Source of the DNA: Nocardioides daedukensis
GTDB taxonomy: Bacteria > Actinomycetota > Actinomycetes > Propionibacteriales > Nocardioidaceae
NCBI RefSeq assembly: GCF_013408415.1
Contig: NZ_JACCAA010000001.1
Coordinates: 496,001 to 560,000, forward strand
Length of the DNA: 64,000 nucleotides
Reading direction: 5' to 3'
The notes below the pieces were generated by a model. The model did no database searches, was not told where the DNA came from, and saw nothing but the letters and a program-made list of their open reading frames with translations. Of the stretch, positions 54,167 through 62,433 are shown piece after piece; the first letter of the stretch is position 1, and the number at the start of each line of letters is the position of its first letter. The position numbers and the translations under genes were made by a program.

Positions 54167-56524
54167 TCAGCCGGCGACGTACTCGCGCAGGTGCTTCCCG
54201 GTCAGCGTCGAGGCGCGCTCGACCAGCTCGGCGGGCGTTCCCTCGAAGACGACCGAGCCGCCGTCGTGGCCGGCTCCCGGGCCCAGGTCGATGATCCAGT
54301 CGGCGTGGGCCATCACGGCCTGGTGGTGCTCGATCACGATCACGGTCTTCCCGGAGTCGACCAGGCGGTCCAGCAACCCGAGCAGGTTCTCGACGTCGGC
54401 CAGGTGCAGTCCGGTGGTGGGCTCGTCGAGGACATAGGTCCCACCCTTCTCCCCCATGTGCGTGGCCAGCTTGATCCGCTGCCGTTCCCCGCCGGACAAG
54501 GTGGTCAGGGGCTGGCCGAGGCTGATGTAGCCGAGGCCGACGTCGTCGAGGCGCTGCAGGATCTTGTGCGCAGCGGGGATCTTCGCCTCGCCCTCGGAGA
54601 AGAAGGTGAGCGCCTCCGCCACCGACAGCGCCAGGACCTGGCTGATGTCGCGGCCGCCGAGCTCGTGCTCCAGCACAGCTGCCTGGAAGCGCTTGCCCTC
54701 GCAGTCCTCGCAGGGCGTCGAGACGGTGTCCATGAAGCCCAGCTCGGTGTAGACCACGCCGGCACCCTTGCAGGTCGGGCAGGCGCCCTCGGAGTTGGCG
54801 CTGAACAAGGCGGGCTTGACCCCGTTGGCCTTGGCGAAGGCCTTGCGGATCGGCTCGAGCAGACCGGTGTACGTCGCTGGGTTGCTGCGTCGGGAGCCCT
54901 TGATGGCCCCTTGGTCGATCGCCACGACGTCGTCCAGGCTCGCCACCGAGCCGTGGATCAGGGAGCTCTTCCCCGAGCCGGCGACACCGGTGACGACAGT
55001 GAGCACACCGAGCGGTACGTCGACGTCGACGTTGCGGAGGTTGTGCCGGGAGGCACCTCGGATCTCCAGGGTGCCGGTCGGGGTGCGTACGTCGTCCTTG
55101 ACCCGGGCCCGGTAGTCGAGATGACGACCGGTCAGGGTGCCGCTGGCGCGGAGGCCCGCGAGGTCGCCCTGATAGACGACCTCTCCCCCGCCGGTCCCCG
55201 CGAGCGGGCCGAGGTCGACCACCTCGTCGGCGATCGCGATCGCTTCGGGCTTGTGCTCGACGACCAGCACCGTGTTGCCCTTGTCGCGAAGGCGCAGCAA
55301 CAGGTCGTTCATCCGGTCGATGTCGTGCGGGTGCAGGCCGATCGTCGGCTCGTCGAAGACGTAGGTGACGTCGGTGAGCGAGGAGCCCAGGTGCCGGATC
55401 ATCTTGGTCCGCTGGGCCTCACCGCCGGACAGCGAGCCGGAGGGGCGGTCCAGCGACAGGTAGCCCAGGCCGATCGCGGTGAAGGAGTCCAGCAGGTGCT
55501 GGAGGCCCGCGACCAACGGGCCGACCGAGTGCTCGTCGAGCTCACGGACCCAGCTTGCCAAGTCACTGATCTGCATCGAGCAGGCATCGGCGATGTTGAT
55601 CCCCTTGATCTTCGAGGAACGGGCCTCGGCGGCCAGCCGGGTGCCCTCACACTCCGGGCAGGTCGTGAACACGACCGCCCGCTCGACGAACGCGCGGATG
55701 TGGGGCTGCATCGCCTCGACGTCCTTGGAGAGCATCGACTTCTGGATCTTCGGGATCAGGCCCTCGTAGGTGACGTTGATGCCGTCGACCTTGATCTTGG
55801 TCGGCTCCTTGTGCAACAAGGAGTGCAGCTCGCGCTTGTTGTACTTCTTGATCGGCTTGTCCGGATCGAAGAAGCCGCTGCCCCGGAAGATCCGCCCGTA
55901 CCAGCCGTCCATCGAATAGCCGGGAACGATGATCGCGCCCTCGTTGATCGACTTCTCCTCGTCGAAGAGCGCGGCGTTGTCGAAGTCGTTGACCGCACCC
56001 TTGCCCTCACAGCGTGGGCACATGCCGCCCAGCCTGTTGAAGGTGACCTTCTCGGCGATGGCCTTGTCGCCCTTGCCCACGGTGACGGCTCCGGAGGCGG
56101 AGACCGAGGGCACGTTGAACGCGAACGCGCTGGGTGGACCGATCTGGGGCTCCCCCAGGCGGCTGAACAGCATCCGCAGCATCGCGTTGGCGTCGGTGAC
56201 GGTGCCCACCGTCGAGCGCGGGTTGGCGCCCAGTCGCTCCTGATCGACGATGATGGCCGTGGTCAGGCCCTCCAGCCGGTCCACGTCGGGGCGTGCCATC
56301 GACGGCATGAAGCCCTGCACGAAGGTGCTGTAGGTCTCGTTGATCATCCGCTGCGACTCAGCTGCGATCGTCGCGAAGACCAGTGAGCTCTTGCCCGACC
56401 CGGAGACTCCGGTGAACACGGTCAGCCGGCGCTTGGCCAGATCGATGCTCACGTTCTTGAGGTTGTTCTCGCGTGCGCCCTGCACGCGGATCAGGTCGTG
56501 ACTGTCCGCAGCGTGAGTCGTCAT
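54167..56524 (-). CDS. Short UvrA-like ABC ATPase (UvrA paralogue)
   Basis: 785 residues, shorter than the roughly 950 of housekeeping UvrA. Two ATPase modules: Walker A at 39-47 (GVSGSGKSS) and in GVAGSGKSSLIHG; signatures SGSLSGGEAQRTK and TTLSGGERQRIK. Zinc-binding cysteine pairs CPRCEGKG, CPECEGTR, CPTCKGAG and CEDCEGKR remain. The UvrB-binding insertion appears reduced. Such class paralogues are linked to antibiotic self-resistance or DNA damage tolerance in actinobacteria; the role here is unknown. Not the partner of the uvrB fragment by position. Confidence 0.87.
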   Translation of the reverse strand: MTTHAADSHDLIRVQGARENNLKNVSIDLAKRRLTVFTGVSGSGKSSLVFATIAAESQRMINETYSTFVQGFMPSMARPDVDRLEGLTTAIIVDQERLGANPRSTVGTVTDANAMLRMLFSRLGEPQIGPPSAFAFNVPSVSASGAVTVGKGDKAIAEKVTFNRLGGMCPRCEGKGAVNDFDNAALFDEEKSINEGAIIVPGYSMDGWYGRIFRGSGFFDPDKPIKKYNKRELHSLLHKEPTKIKVDGINVTYEGLIPKIQKSMLSKDVEAMQPHIRAFVERAVVFTTCPECEGTRLAAEARSSKIKGINIADACSMQISDLASWVRELDEHSVGPLVAGLQHLLDSFTAIGLGYLSLDRPSGSLSGGEAQRTKMIRHLGSSLTDVTYVFDEPTIGLHPHDIDRMNDLLLRLRDKGNTVLVVEHKPEAIAIADEVVDLGPLAGTGGGEVVYQGDLAGLRASGTLTGRHLDYRARVKDDVRTPTGTLEIRGASRHNLRNVDVDVPLGVLTVVTGVAGSGKSSLIHGSVASLDDVVAIDQGAIKGSRRSNPATYTGLLEPIRKAFAKANGVKPALFSANSEGACPTCKGAGVVYTELGFMDTVSTPCEDCEGKRFQAAVLEHELGGRDISQVLALSVAEALTFFSEGEAKIPAAHKILQRLDDVGLGYISLGQPLTTLSGGERQRIKLATHMGEKGGTYVLDEPTTGLHLADVENLLGLLDRLVDSGKTVIVIEHHQAVMAHADWIIDLGPGAGHDGGSVVFEGTPAELVERASTLTGKHLREYVAG

Positions 56525-56559
56525 GGACCAAAACTAGCGGCCAGGCCGGGCTGCCGGCC

Positions 56560-57138
56560 TCAGGGCCAGCCCACACCCTGCGCGATGAGCAGCAGACCGA
56601 AGATCAGGAACGCCGCGGCCGCGCCGTACTTGATGACCTTCTCCGGCAGCTGGCGCCCGAGGAGCACGCCTGCGGCGATGGCGAGTGCGTCCGCGGCCAC
56701 CATGCCCACGGTGCTGCCCAGCCAGGTGCCGAACCAGCCCTCCTGGGTGGCCAGGGTGATCGTGGCGAGCATCGTCTTGTCACCGAGCTCGGCCAGGAAG
56801 AACGCCACTCCGACCGCGAGGATCGCCATGCCCTTGCTGTTCTTGGCCTTCTGCGCCTCGTCCTCGGTGAGCTCGTCGCCGCGCAGCGTCCACGCGGCGA
56901 AGATCAGGAAGGCGACGCCGGCGACGATCGAGATCCAGTCCTGGTAGTCGGCGAACGACGACCCGATCGCCACTCCGATCCCGACCGAGGCCAGGTGCAC
57001 GATGGCGGTCGCCGCAGTGATTCCGAGGATCACGTCGCGGGCGCGATAGCGGGTGGCGAAGGTCATCGCCATCAACTGGCTCTTATCCCCCAGCTCCGCG
57101 ACGAAGATGACCGCGGTGCTGAGCAGGAAGGCATACAT
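56560..57138 (-). CDS. TMEM165/GDT1-family cation transporter (Mn2+ exporter type)
   Basis: 192 residues in two homologous halves, each with the ExGD motif: AELGDKSQ at 14-21 and AELGDKTM near 115. Six membrane segments are expected. Bacterial members export Mn2+ or Ca2+. The ATG 57138 is chosen because gaggag lies ten bases upstream and the family starts MYAFLLS. A manganese-type riboswitch precedes it. Confidence 0.92.
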   Translation of the reverse strand: MYAFLLSTAVIFVAELGDKSQLMAMTFATRYRARDVILGITAATAIVHLASVGIGVAIGSSFADYQDWISIVAGVAFLIFAAWTLRGDELTEDEAQKAKNSKGMAILAVGVAFFLAELGDKTMLATITLATQEGWFGTWLGSTVGMVAADALAIAAGVLLGRQLPEKVIKYGAAAAFLIFGLLLIAQGVGWP

Positions 57139-57147
57139 TTCTTGTGT

Positions 57148-57313
57148 TCTCCTCGGCCCGGCCGGAGGAGACGAGATGTGGACGTCCCTTCGACCGGACA
57201 CATCCATGAGTGGGTGTGCGTCTGGTCGAAAGTCTCGTCCGCCAGATGTCTGGCCCGATCCGCCGGGCCCGGGGGCCAGTGTGTCGACGAACCTGTTGGG
57301 GACTACTCCCTTT
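57148..57313 (-). promoter_or_regulatory. yybP-ykoY (manganese) riboswitch with RBS-hiding hairpin
   Basis: On the minus strand the leader begins AAAGGGAGTAGTCCCC (57313-57298) and later has GGACGAGACTTTCGACC (57240-57224), the two conserved strands of the yybP-ykoY aptamer. Further on, TCTCCTC at 57171-57165 can pair with the ribosome site GAGGAGA at 57154-57148. GACGAGA of the aptamer (57239-57233) can pair with TCTCGTC (57176-57170). These pairings exclude one another. Expected effect: Mn2+ stabilises the aptamer and changes access to the ribosome site. Confidence 0.87.
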
Positions 57314-57439
57314 CGGCCCAAAGAGTACATGAAACCCCGTCCCATGGGCGTGTCGCGGCTGCCCTCCCGGGATTTCAACCCAAAACCTCGTTAGTTTCGG
57401 AGCGTACGCACATCCCCGATTCCTGAAGTGGTGGAGAAA

Positions 57440-57754
57440 TTGAACAAGCGTGAACTGGTCGACGCGATCGCCGAGCAGACCGGCGGCACCCGCAAGGACG
57501 CCGAAGCAGCCCTGGCTGCCGTCATCAACACCATCAGCGACGCGGTCGCCGAGGGTGACCGGGTGCAGATCCCCGGCTTCGGCACGTTCGAGAAGCGTGA
57601 GCGCGCGGCCCGCGAGGCCCGCAACCCGCAGACCGGCGAAACCATCAAGATCAAGAAGACCAACGTCCCGGCCTTCAAGGCAGGCAGCGGCTTCAAGACC
57701 TACGTGGCAGCCAGCAAGAAGGACCAGGCCGCCACTCGCAAGGCGCGCGGCTGA
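57440..57754 (+). CDS. HU-family nucleoid protein
   Basis: 104 residues from TTG 57440. MNKRELVDAIAEQTGGTRKDAEAAL and the beta arm block GFGTFEKRERAAREARNPQTGETIKIKKTNVPAFKAG are typical of HU. GTG 57428 would add four residues; the family start favours the TTG. The Lys-rich tail of mycobacterial HupB is absent. It is followed by a strong hairpin. Confidence 0.93.
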   Translation: MNKRELVDAIAEQTGGTRKDAEAALAAVINTISDAVAEGDRVQIPGFGTFEKRERAAREARNPQTGETIKIKKTNVPAFKAGSGFKTYVAASKKDQAATRKARG

Positions 57755-57765
57755 CACCAGCCACG

Positions 57766-57805
57766 ACGAACCCCGCCACCGGATCACCGGGTTGGCGGGG
57801 TTCGT
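57766..57805 (+). terminator. Terminator after the HU gene
   Basis: A perfect 13-bp stem, acgaaccccgcca with tggcggggttcgt, encloses a 14-base loop that can itself form ccgg-atca-ccgg. A short T-run (gcttt) follows. Confidence 0.8.
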
Positions 57806-57871
57806 GCTTTGTGACGTGCCATCCTGACCGGCACACAGACATCTGCTGCTCAACGGACGAGGAGAAATCTC

Positions 57872-59164
57872 GTGCTGGACGTTCTCTGGGGCCTCGGGGG
57901 CATGGCGGTCGTGCTCGCCATCGCCGTGCTCTTCTCGGTCGACCGACGAAGGATCCGCTTCCGCACGGTCTCGATAGCCCTGGCCCTGCAGGTCGGCTTC
58001 GGGGTGCTCGTGCTCTTCGTGCCGTGGGGAAAGACCGCACTGAACAAGGCCTCATCGGGGGTGCAGGCGGTGATCGACTCGAGCGCCGACGGCATCGCCT
58101 TCCTGTTCGGCCCGATCATCCCCAAGGAGGGCACCGGAACGATCTTCGCCTTCCAGGTGCTGCCCGTGATCGTCTTCGTGGCCTCCTTGACCGCCGTCCT
58201 ATATCACCTGGGCATCCTGCAGATGGTCGTGCGATTCGTCGGCGGTGGGCTGTCCAAGCTCCTGGGCACCACCGAGACCGAGTCGATGAATGCCGCCGCC
58301 AACATCTTCGTGGGCCAGACCGAGGCGCCGCTGGTGATCAAGCCCTACATCGCCGGGCTGTCCCGCTCCGAGCTCTTCGCGGTGATGGCAGGCGGTCTGT
58401 CCACCGTGGCCGGCTCCGTGCTCGTGGGCTACTCGCTGCTCGGCGCCAGGCTCGACTACCTGATCGCGGCCTCGTTCATGGCCGCTCCGGGCGCCCTGCT
58501 GATGGCAAAGATCCTGGTCCCGGCCGGCGCCCTGGAGGGCGCGGGGCGCGACACTGCGGAGAAGGAGACGACCGAGACGGACGGGGAAGGGACGGCCGGG
58601 TCGACGGGGCCAGACGCGCCCGTCGCGGAGAAGGACGAGGAGGAACCACCCACCAACGTCCTGGACGCGGCAGCGCGCGGTGCCGGTGACGGCCTGAAGC
58701 TGGCCGCGAACGTCGGCGCCATGCTGCTCGCCTTCATCTCCCTGATCGCACTGGGCAACCTGATCCTGGGCGGTGTAGGGGGCTGGTTCGGCCAGGACGA
58801 CCTCAGCATCGAGCAGATCCTGGGCTACGTCTTCGCGCCTGTCATGTTCGCCGTCGGAGTCCCCTGGCACGAAGCGCTGGACGCCGGCAGCTTCCTGGGC
58901 CAGAAGATCGTGCTCAACGAGTTCGTCGCCTTCGCCGACTTCGCACCCCAGGCCGGGGAGTTCAGCGAGAAGTCCCGGGCCGTGATCACCTTCGCCCTCA
59001 CCGGCTTCGCCAACCTCGGGTCGCTGGCGATCCTGCTCGGAGGCCTGGGCGGCATCGCCCCGACCCAACGTTCCCGGATCGCCGAGCTCGGGTTGCGCGC
59101 CGTCCTGGCCGGCACGCTCGCCAACCTGATGAGCGCTGCGATCGCCGGCGTCCTGGTCGGCTGA
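57872..59164 (+). CDS. Concentrative nucleoside transporter (CNT/NupC family)
   Basis: 430 residues. LFGPIIPKEGTGTIFAFQVLPVIVFVASLTAVLYHLGILQ and GLSKLLGTTETESMNAAANIFVGQTEAPLVIKPYIAGLSRSELFAVMAGGLSTVAGSVL are conserved CNT blocks. A charged loop (about residues 230-265, rich in Glu, Thr and Gly) interrupts the domain. It would import nucleosides with a cation. GTG start has gaggag upstream. Confidence 0.92.
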   Translation: MLDVLWGLGGMAVVLAIAVLFSVDRRRIRFRTVSIALALQVGFGVLVLFVPWGKTALNKASSGVQAVIDSSADGIAFLFGPIIPKEGTGTIFAFQVLPVIVFVASLTAVLYHLGILQMVVRFVGGGLSKLLGTTETESMNAAANIFVGQTEAPLVIKPYIAGLSRSELFAVMAGGLSTVAGSVLVGYSLLGARLDYLIAASFMAAPGALLMAKILVPAGALEGAGRDTAEKETTETDGEGTAGSTGPDAPVAEKDEEEPPTNVLDAAARGAGDGLKLAANVGAMLLAFISLIALGNLILGGVGGWFGQDDLSIEQILGYVFAPVMFAVGVPWHEALDAGSFLGQKIVLNEFVAFADFAPQAGEFSEKSRAVITFALTGFANLGSLAILLGGLGGIAPTQRSRIAELGLRAVLAGTLANLMSAAIAGVLVG

Positions 59165-59165
59165 G

Positions 59166-59354
59166 TCAGCGTCGCCGCTGCAGGGTGACCATGATCAGGG
59201 CGACTCCGAAACCGGCGATGAGCGGACCGGCGTACGCCCAGAACTTGCTGCCCGTCATCGGACTGCCCTCGATCGCCCCCAGGCCCTGACCCCAGAGGAC
59301 GAAGCCGGCGATGATCATCACCACGCCGAGCGCGATCGGAACCCCGCGCTTCAC
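59166..59354 (-). CDS. Small two-helix membrane protein
   Basis: 62 residues with two hydrophobic segments (VPIALGVVMIIAGFVLWG and AYAGPLIAGFGVALIMVTL) and a basic end (QRRR). The GTG start overlaps the alcohol dehydrogenase stop (GTGA), so it is a coupled second gene. No family is recognised. Longer open frames on this strand that contain it are not plausible. Confidence 0.7.
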   Translation of the reverse strand: MKRGVPIALGVVMIIAGFVLWGQGLGAIEGSPMTGSKFWAYAGPLIAGFGVALIMVTLQRRR

Positions 59355-60367
59355 GGCTGCAACAACACCTTCACGGCGCGACGCTCGTCCATCGCTCGGT
59401 AGCCCTCGGCGACGTCCGGCATCGACAGGGTCAGGTCGAAGACCAGCCCCGGGTTGATGGCCCCCGAGGTGACCAGCTCGAGCAGCTCGGGCAGGTAGGC
59501 GCGGACAGGAGCCATCCCGCCGCGCAGGCCGACGTTGCGCTGGAACATGGTGCGGATCGGGAGCTCCACGCCGTGCGGGACTCCGACGAAGCCGACGTTG
59601 CCGCCGGGTCGGGCCACCTTCAGGGCGGTCTTCATCGACTGGTCGGTGCCGACGCACTCGAGCACGGAGTCGGCGCCGACACCGTCGGTCATGTCTGCGA
59701 TCCGGGCAGCGCCCTCCTTGCCGCGTTCGACCACGATGTCGGTGGCCCCGAAGGCACGCGCGATCTCCTGGCGTGGCTCGTGGCGCGACATGGCGATGAT
59801 CCGCTCGGCGCCCAGCCGGGACGCGGCGAGGACCCCGCAGAGCCCGACAGCCCCGTCGCCGACGACGACAGCGGTGCTGCCGGGGGTGACGCCCGCCGCG
59901 ACGGCGGCGTGCCAACCGGTGGGCATCACGTCGGAGAGGGCGAGCAGCGACGGGATCAACCCGGCATCAGGAGTGCCGTCGACCTTGACCAGCGAACCCT
60001 CTGCCTCGTGGACCAGGGTGTACTCGCCCTGGCCGCTGGTGGTGAAGCCGAGGTTCTCGCAGACCGAGGTGAACCCGTGCCGACAGTGCGCGCAGGTGTT
60101 GTCGCTGTGGCAGAACGGCACGATCACGAAGTCGCCGGGGCGGAACGAGCGCACCGCTCCCCCGACCTCCTCCACGATGCCGACGCACTCGTGGCCGATG
60201 GTGTCCCCCGCAGTGATCGGGTTCTCACCTCGATAGGGCCACAGGTCGGAGCCGCAGATGCAGCCCGCCACCACCTTCACGATGGCCTCGGTGTCCTTGG
60301 TGATCTTCGGGTCGGGAACCTCTTGCCACCGGATGTCACCAGCGGCGTGGATCGTGGCTGCATGCAT
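59351..60367 (-). CDS. Zinc-dependent alcohol dehydrogenase
   Basis: 338 residues of the medium-chain family. GCICGSDLWPYRG holds the catalytic zinc cysteine and GHECVGIVEEVG the histidine; CHSDNTCAHCRHGFTSVC gives the structural zinc cysteines. VVVGDGAVGLCGVLAASRLGA binds NAD(P). The substrate is unknown. ATG 60367 matches the family start (MHAATIHAAGDI); the reading frame continues 16 residues upstream. Divergent from the MurA fusion. Confidence 0.9.
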   Translation of the reverse strand: MHAATIHAAGDIRWQEVPDPKITKDTEAIVKVVAGCICGSDLWPYRGENPITAGDTIGHECVGIVEEVGGAVRSFRPGDFVIVPFCHSDNTCAHCRHGFTSVCENLGFTTSGQGEYTLVHEAEGSLVKVDGTPDAGLIPSLLALSDVMPTGWHAAVAAGVTPGSTAVVVGDGAVGLCGVLAASRLGAERIIAMSRHEPRQEIARAFGATDIVVERGKEGAARIADMTDGVGADSVLECVGTDQSMKTALKVARPGGNVGFVGVPHGVELPIRTMFQRNVGLRGGMAPVRAYLPELLELVTSGAINPGLVFDLTLSMPDVAEGYRAMDERRAVKVLLQP

Positions 60368-60434
60368 GGCTCGATCCTGCCAGACGGCCCGAGTCGGGGC
60401 TGTCGGGGAGGACACGTCTCCGAGCCCTTGGGCC

Positions 60435-60452
60435 TATCTCATATCTGAGATA
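60435..60452. promoter_or_regulatory. Palindrome upstream of the HTH-MurA gene
   Basis: tatctca-tatc-tgagata is a perfect 7-bp inverted repeat with a 4-base spacer, 12 bases before the ATG of the HTH-MurA fusion. It is a good operator candidate for the HTH domain of that protein (autoregulation) or for the divergent alcohol dehydrogenase. Confidence 0.72.
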
Positions 60453-60463
60453 CGGTGGCCGGC

Positions 60464-61993
60464 ATGACACAGGACTACCTCGGTCGCATTGGCAACCTGA
60501 TCCGCGACGCACGCAAGCACCGCGGGCTCACCCAGCAACAGCTCGCCGATCTGCTCGGCACCAGTCAGTCCGCCGTCAACCGCATCGAGCGCGGTCACCA
60601 GAACCTCTCCCTCGAGATGCTGGCCCGGATCGGGTCGGCCCTCGACTCCGAGATCGTCGCCCTCGGCGCCGGTGGCCCCACGCACCTGCGCGTCACCGGT
60701 CCGACCACGCTCTCGGGCACCATCGACGTGAAGTCGTCGAAGAACGCGGGTGTCGCCCTGCTCTGCGCCTCGCTGCTGAACAAGGGCCGCACGACGCTGC
60801 GCAAGGTCGCCCGCATCGAAGAGGTCAACCGACTCCTCGAGGTGCTCGACAGCATCGGTGTGCAGACGCGCTGGCTGAACGACAACAACGACCTCGAGAT
60901 CGTCCCCCCGGCGCACCTCGACCTGGCCAACATCGACGAGGACGCGGCACGCCGTACCCGCTCGATCATCATGTTCCTGGGCCCGCTGCTCCACCGTGAG
61001 GACGTCTTCGACCTCCCCTACGCCGGGGGCTGCAACCTGGGCGACCGGACCGTCCAGCCGCACATGGCGGCGCTGCGCCCGTTCGGTCTCGACGTGAAGG
61101 CCACCGAGGGCAGCTATCACGCCCAGGTCAACCGCACCATCGAGCCGGGTCGCCCGATCGTGCTCACCGAGCGCGGTGACACCGTCACCGAGAACGCGCT
61201 GATGGCCGCTGCGCTGCACCCGGGCACCACGGTGATCCGCAATGCGTCGTCCAACTACATGGTCCAGGACCTCTGCTTCTATCTCCAGCGGCTCGGAGTG
61301 AGGGTCGACGGGATCGGCTCCACCACGCTGACCGTCACCGGGTTGGAGACCATCGACGTCGACGTGGACTACGCCCCCAGCGAGGACCCGATCGAGGCCA
61401 TGTCACTGCTCGCCGCGGCGATCGTGACCAAGTCCGAGATCACCATCCGCCGGGTGCCGATCGAGTTCCTCGAGATCGAGCTGGCCACCCTGGAGGAGAT
61501 GGGCTTCGACTACTCCCGCTCCGAGGAGTACGTCGCCGAGAACGGAGCCACCCGACTGGTCGACCTGACCACGAAGAAGTCCGACCTCAAAGCCCCCCTG
61601 GACAAGATCCACCCGATGCCGTTCCCGGGCCTCAACATCGACAACCTGCCCTTCTTCGCCGTGATCGCCGCCGTGGCCGAGGGCCAGACCCTGCTCCACG
61701 ACTGGGTCTACGAGAACCGGGCGATCTATCTCACCGAGCTGACCAAGCTCGGTGCACAGGTGAAGCTCCTCGACCCGCACCGGGTGTTGGTCGAGGGTCC
61801 GACGCGTTGGTCCGGCACCGAGATCGTCTGCCCGCCGGCGCTGCGCCCGGCAGTGGTCATCCTGCTCGCCATGCTCGCCTCGAAGGGCACGTCGGTGCTG
61901 CGCTCGACGTACGTCATCCACCGCGGTTATGAGGACCTGGCCGAGAGGTTGAACACGCTGGGCGCGAACATCGTCACGTTCCGCGACATCTGA
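60464..61993 (+). CDS. MurA-like enolpyruvyl transferase fused to an N-terminal XRE helix-turn-helix
   Basis: 509 residues. Residues 6-62 are an XRE-type HTH (LIRDARKHRGLTQQQLADLLGTSQSAVNRIERG). From about 78 the chain is a MurA/EPSP-synthase fold: K93-N94 in SSKNA, the nucleophile C190 in AGGCNLGDR and the late YENRAIYLTEL block are all kept. Standard MurA is about 420 residues without an HTH. The enzyme would transfer enolpyruvate to UDP-GlcNAc or a related sugar; alternatively the transferase fold may act as a sensor. No Shine-Dalgarno is clear, so the mRNA may be nearly leaderless. Confident on domains, not on role. Confidence 0.88.
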   Translation: MTQDYLGRIGNLIRDARKHRGLTQQQLADLLGTSQSAVNRIERGHQNLSLEMLARIGSALDSEIVALGAGGPTHLRVTGPTTLSGTIDVKSSKNAGVALLCASLLNKGRTTLRKVARIEEVNRLLEVLDSIGVQTRWLNDNNDLEIVPPAHLDLANIDEDAARRTRSIIMFLGPLLHREDVFDLPYAGGCNLGDRTVQPHMAALRPFGLDVKATEGSYHAQVNRTIEPGRPIVLTERGDTVTENALMAAALHPGTTVIRNASSNYMVQDLCFYLQRLGVRVDGIGSTTLTVTGLETIDVDVDYAPSEDPIEAMSLLAAAIVTKSEITIRRVPIEFLEIELATLEEMGFDYSRSEEYVAENGATRLVDLTTKKSDLKAPLDKIHPMPFPGLNIDNLPFFAVIAAVAEGQTLLHDWVYENRAIYLTELTKLGAQVKLLDPHRVLVEGPTRWSGTEIVCPPALRPAVVILLAMLASKGTSVLRSTYVIHRGYEDLAERLNTLGANIVTFRDI

Positions 61994-61996
61994 GAC

Positions 61997-62033
61997 CTGA
62001 GCGGGACCCGGGTGATGCCTGGGGCCCGCTCAG
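61997..62033 (+). terminator. Terminator after HTH-MurA gene
   Basis: ctgagcggg pairs with cccgctcag, and after one mismatch the inner ccc pairs with ggg, making a 13-position stem close behind the stop. No T-run. Confidence 0.7.
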
Positions 62034-62062
62034 TTCAACCGCGGCTCAAAGCACCCCGCCGC

Positions 62063-62329
62063 TCAGTGGAACAGGGTGGCGATCCAGGCCGGAGCCTTGG
62101 CCGGGGACGGCGGCGGCGCGTTCATGTCAGCGGTGATCCGCGGCAGCGGCGCGGTGTGGAAACCACCGCCACTGGTGTGCCAGTCGTTCTCCGCGTCGAT
62201 GAGGTCGCCCAGCTCGGCGCGGGCCAGGAACACACCATGGCCGTCGGGGCACCGGCTCACGGTTGCCCGACCGATCGAGCGAACTTCCATCTCGTTGCCA
62301 CAGCGGGGACAGTTCAGCGATTCCTCCAT
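62063..62329 (-). CDS. Zinc-ribbon protein (zf-TFIIB type)
   Basis: 88 residues. NCPRCGNEMEVRSIGRATVSRCPDGHGVFLARAELGDLI forms a TFIIB-like zinc ribbon with one CxxC knuckle and a later Cys/His. The tail is Pro/Ala-rich. Such proteins are of unknown function. ATG start. Confidence 0.75.
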   Translation of the reverse strand: MEESLNCPRCGNEMEVRSIGRATVSRCPDGHGVFLARAELGDLIDAENDWHTSGGGFHTAPLPRITADMNAPPPSPAKAPAWIATLFH

Positions 62330-62433
62330 GGATCGAGGCTACTCCTCGAACTGGGCGGCGTCCGATCATCCGGGCTGATGCCGCACGGCGGTTCGGCCAC
62401 GAGGATCGTTCCATCGACGTGTTGAATGCAGGG

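Noticed and set aside
59166-59915. 249-codon open frame overlapping the alcohol dehydrogenase
   Set aside because: Only the last 62 codons look like protein (two membrane helices); the rest is an Arg-rich mirror of the dehydrogenase, so the start is placed at the GTG overlapping its stop.
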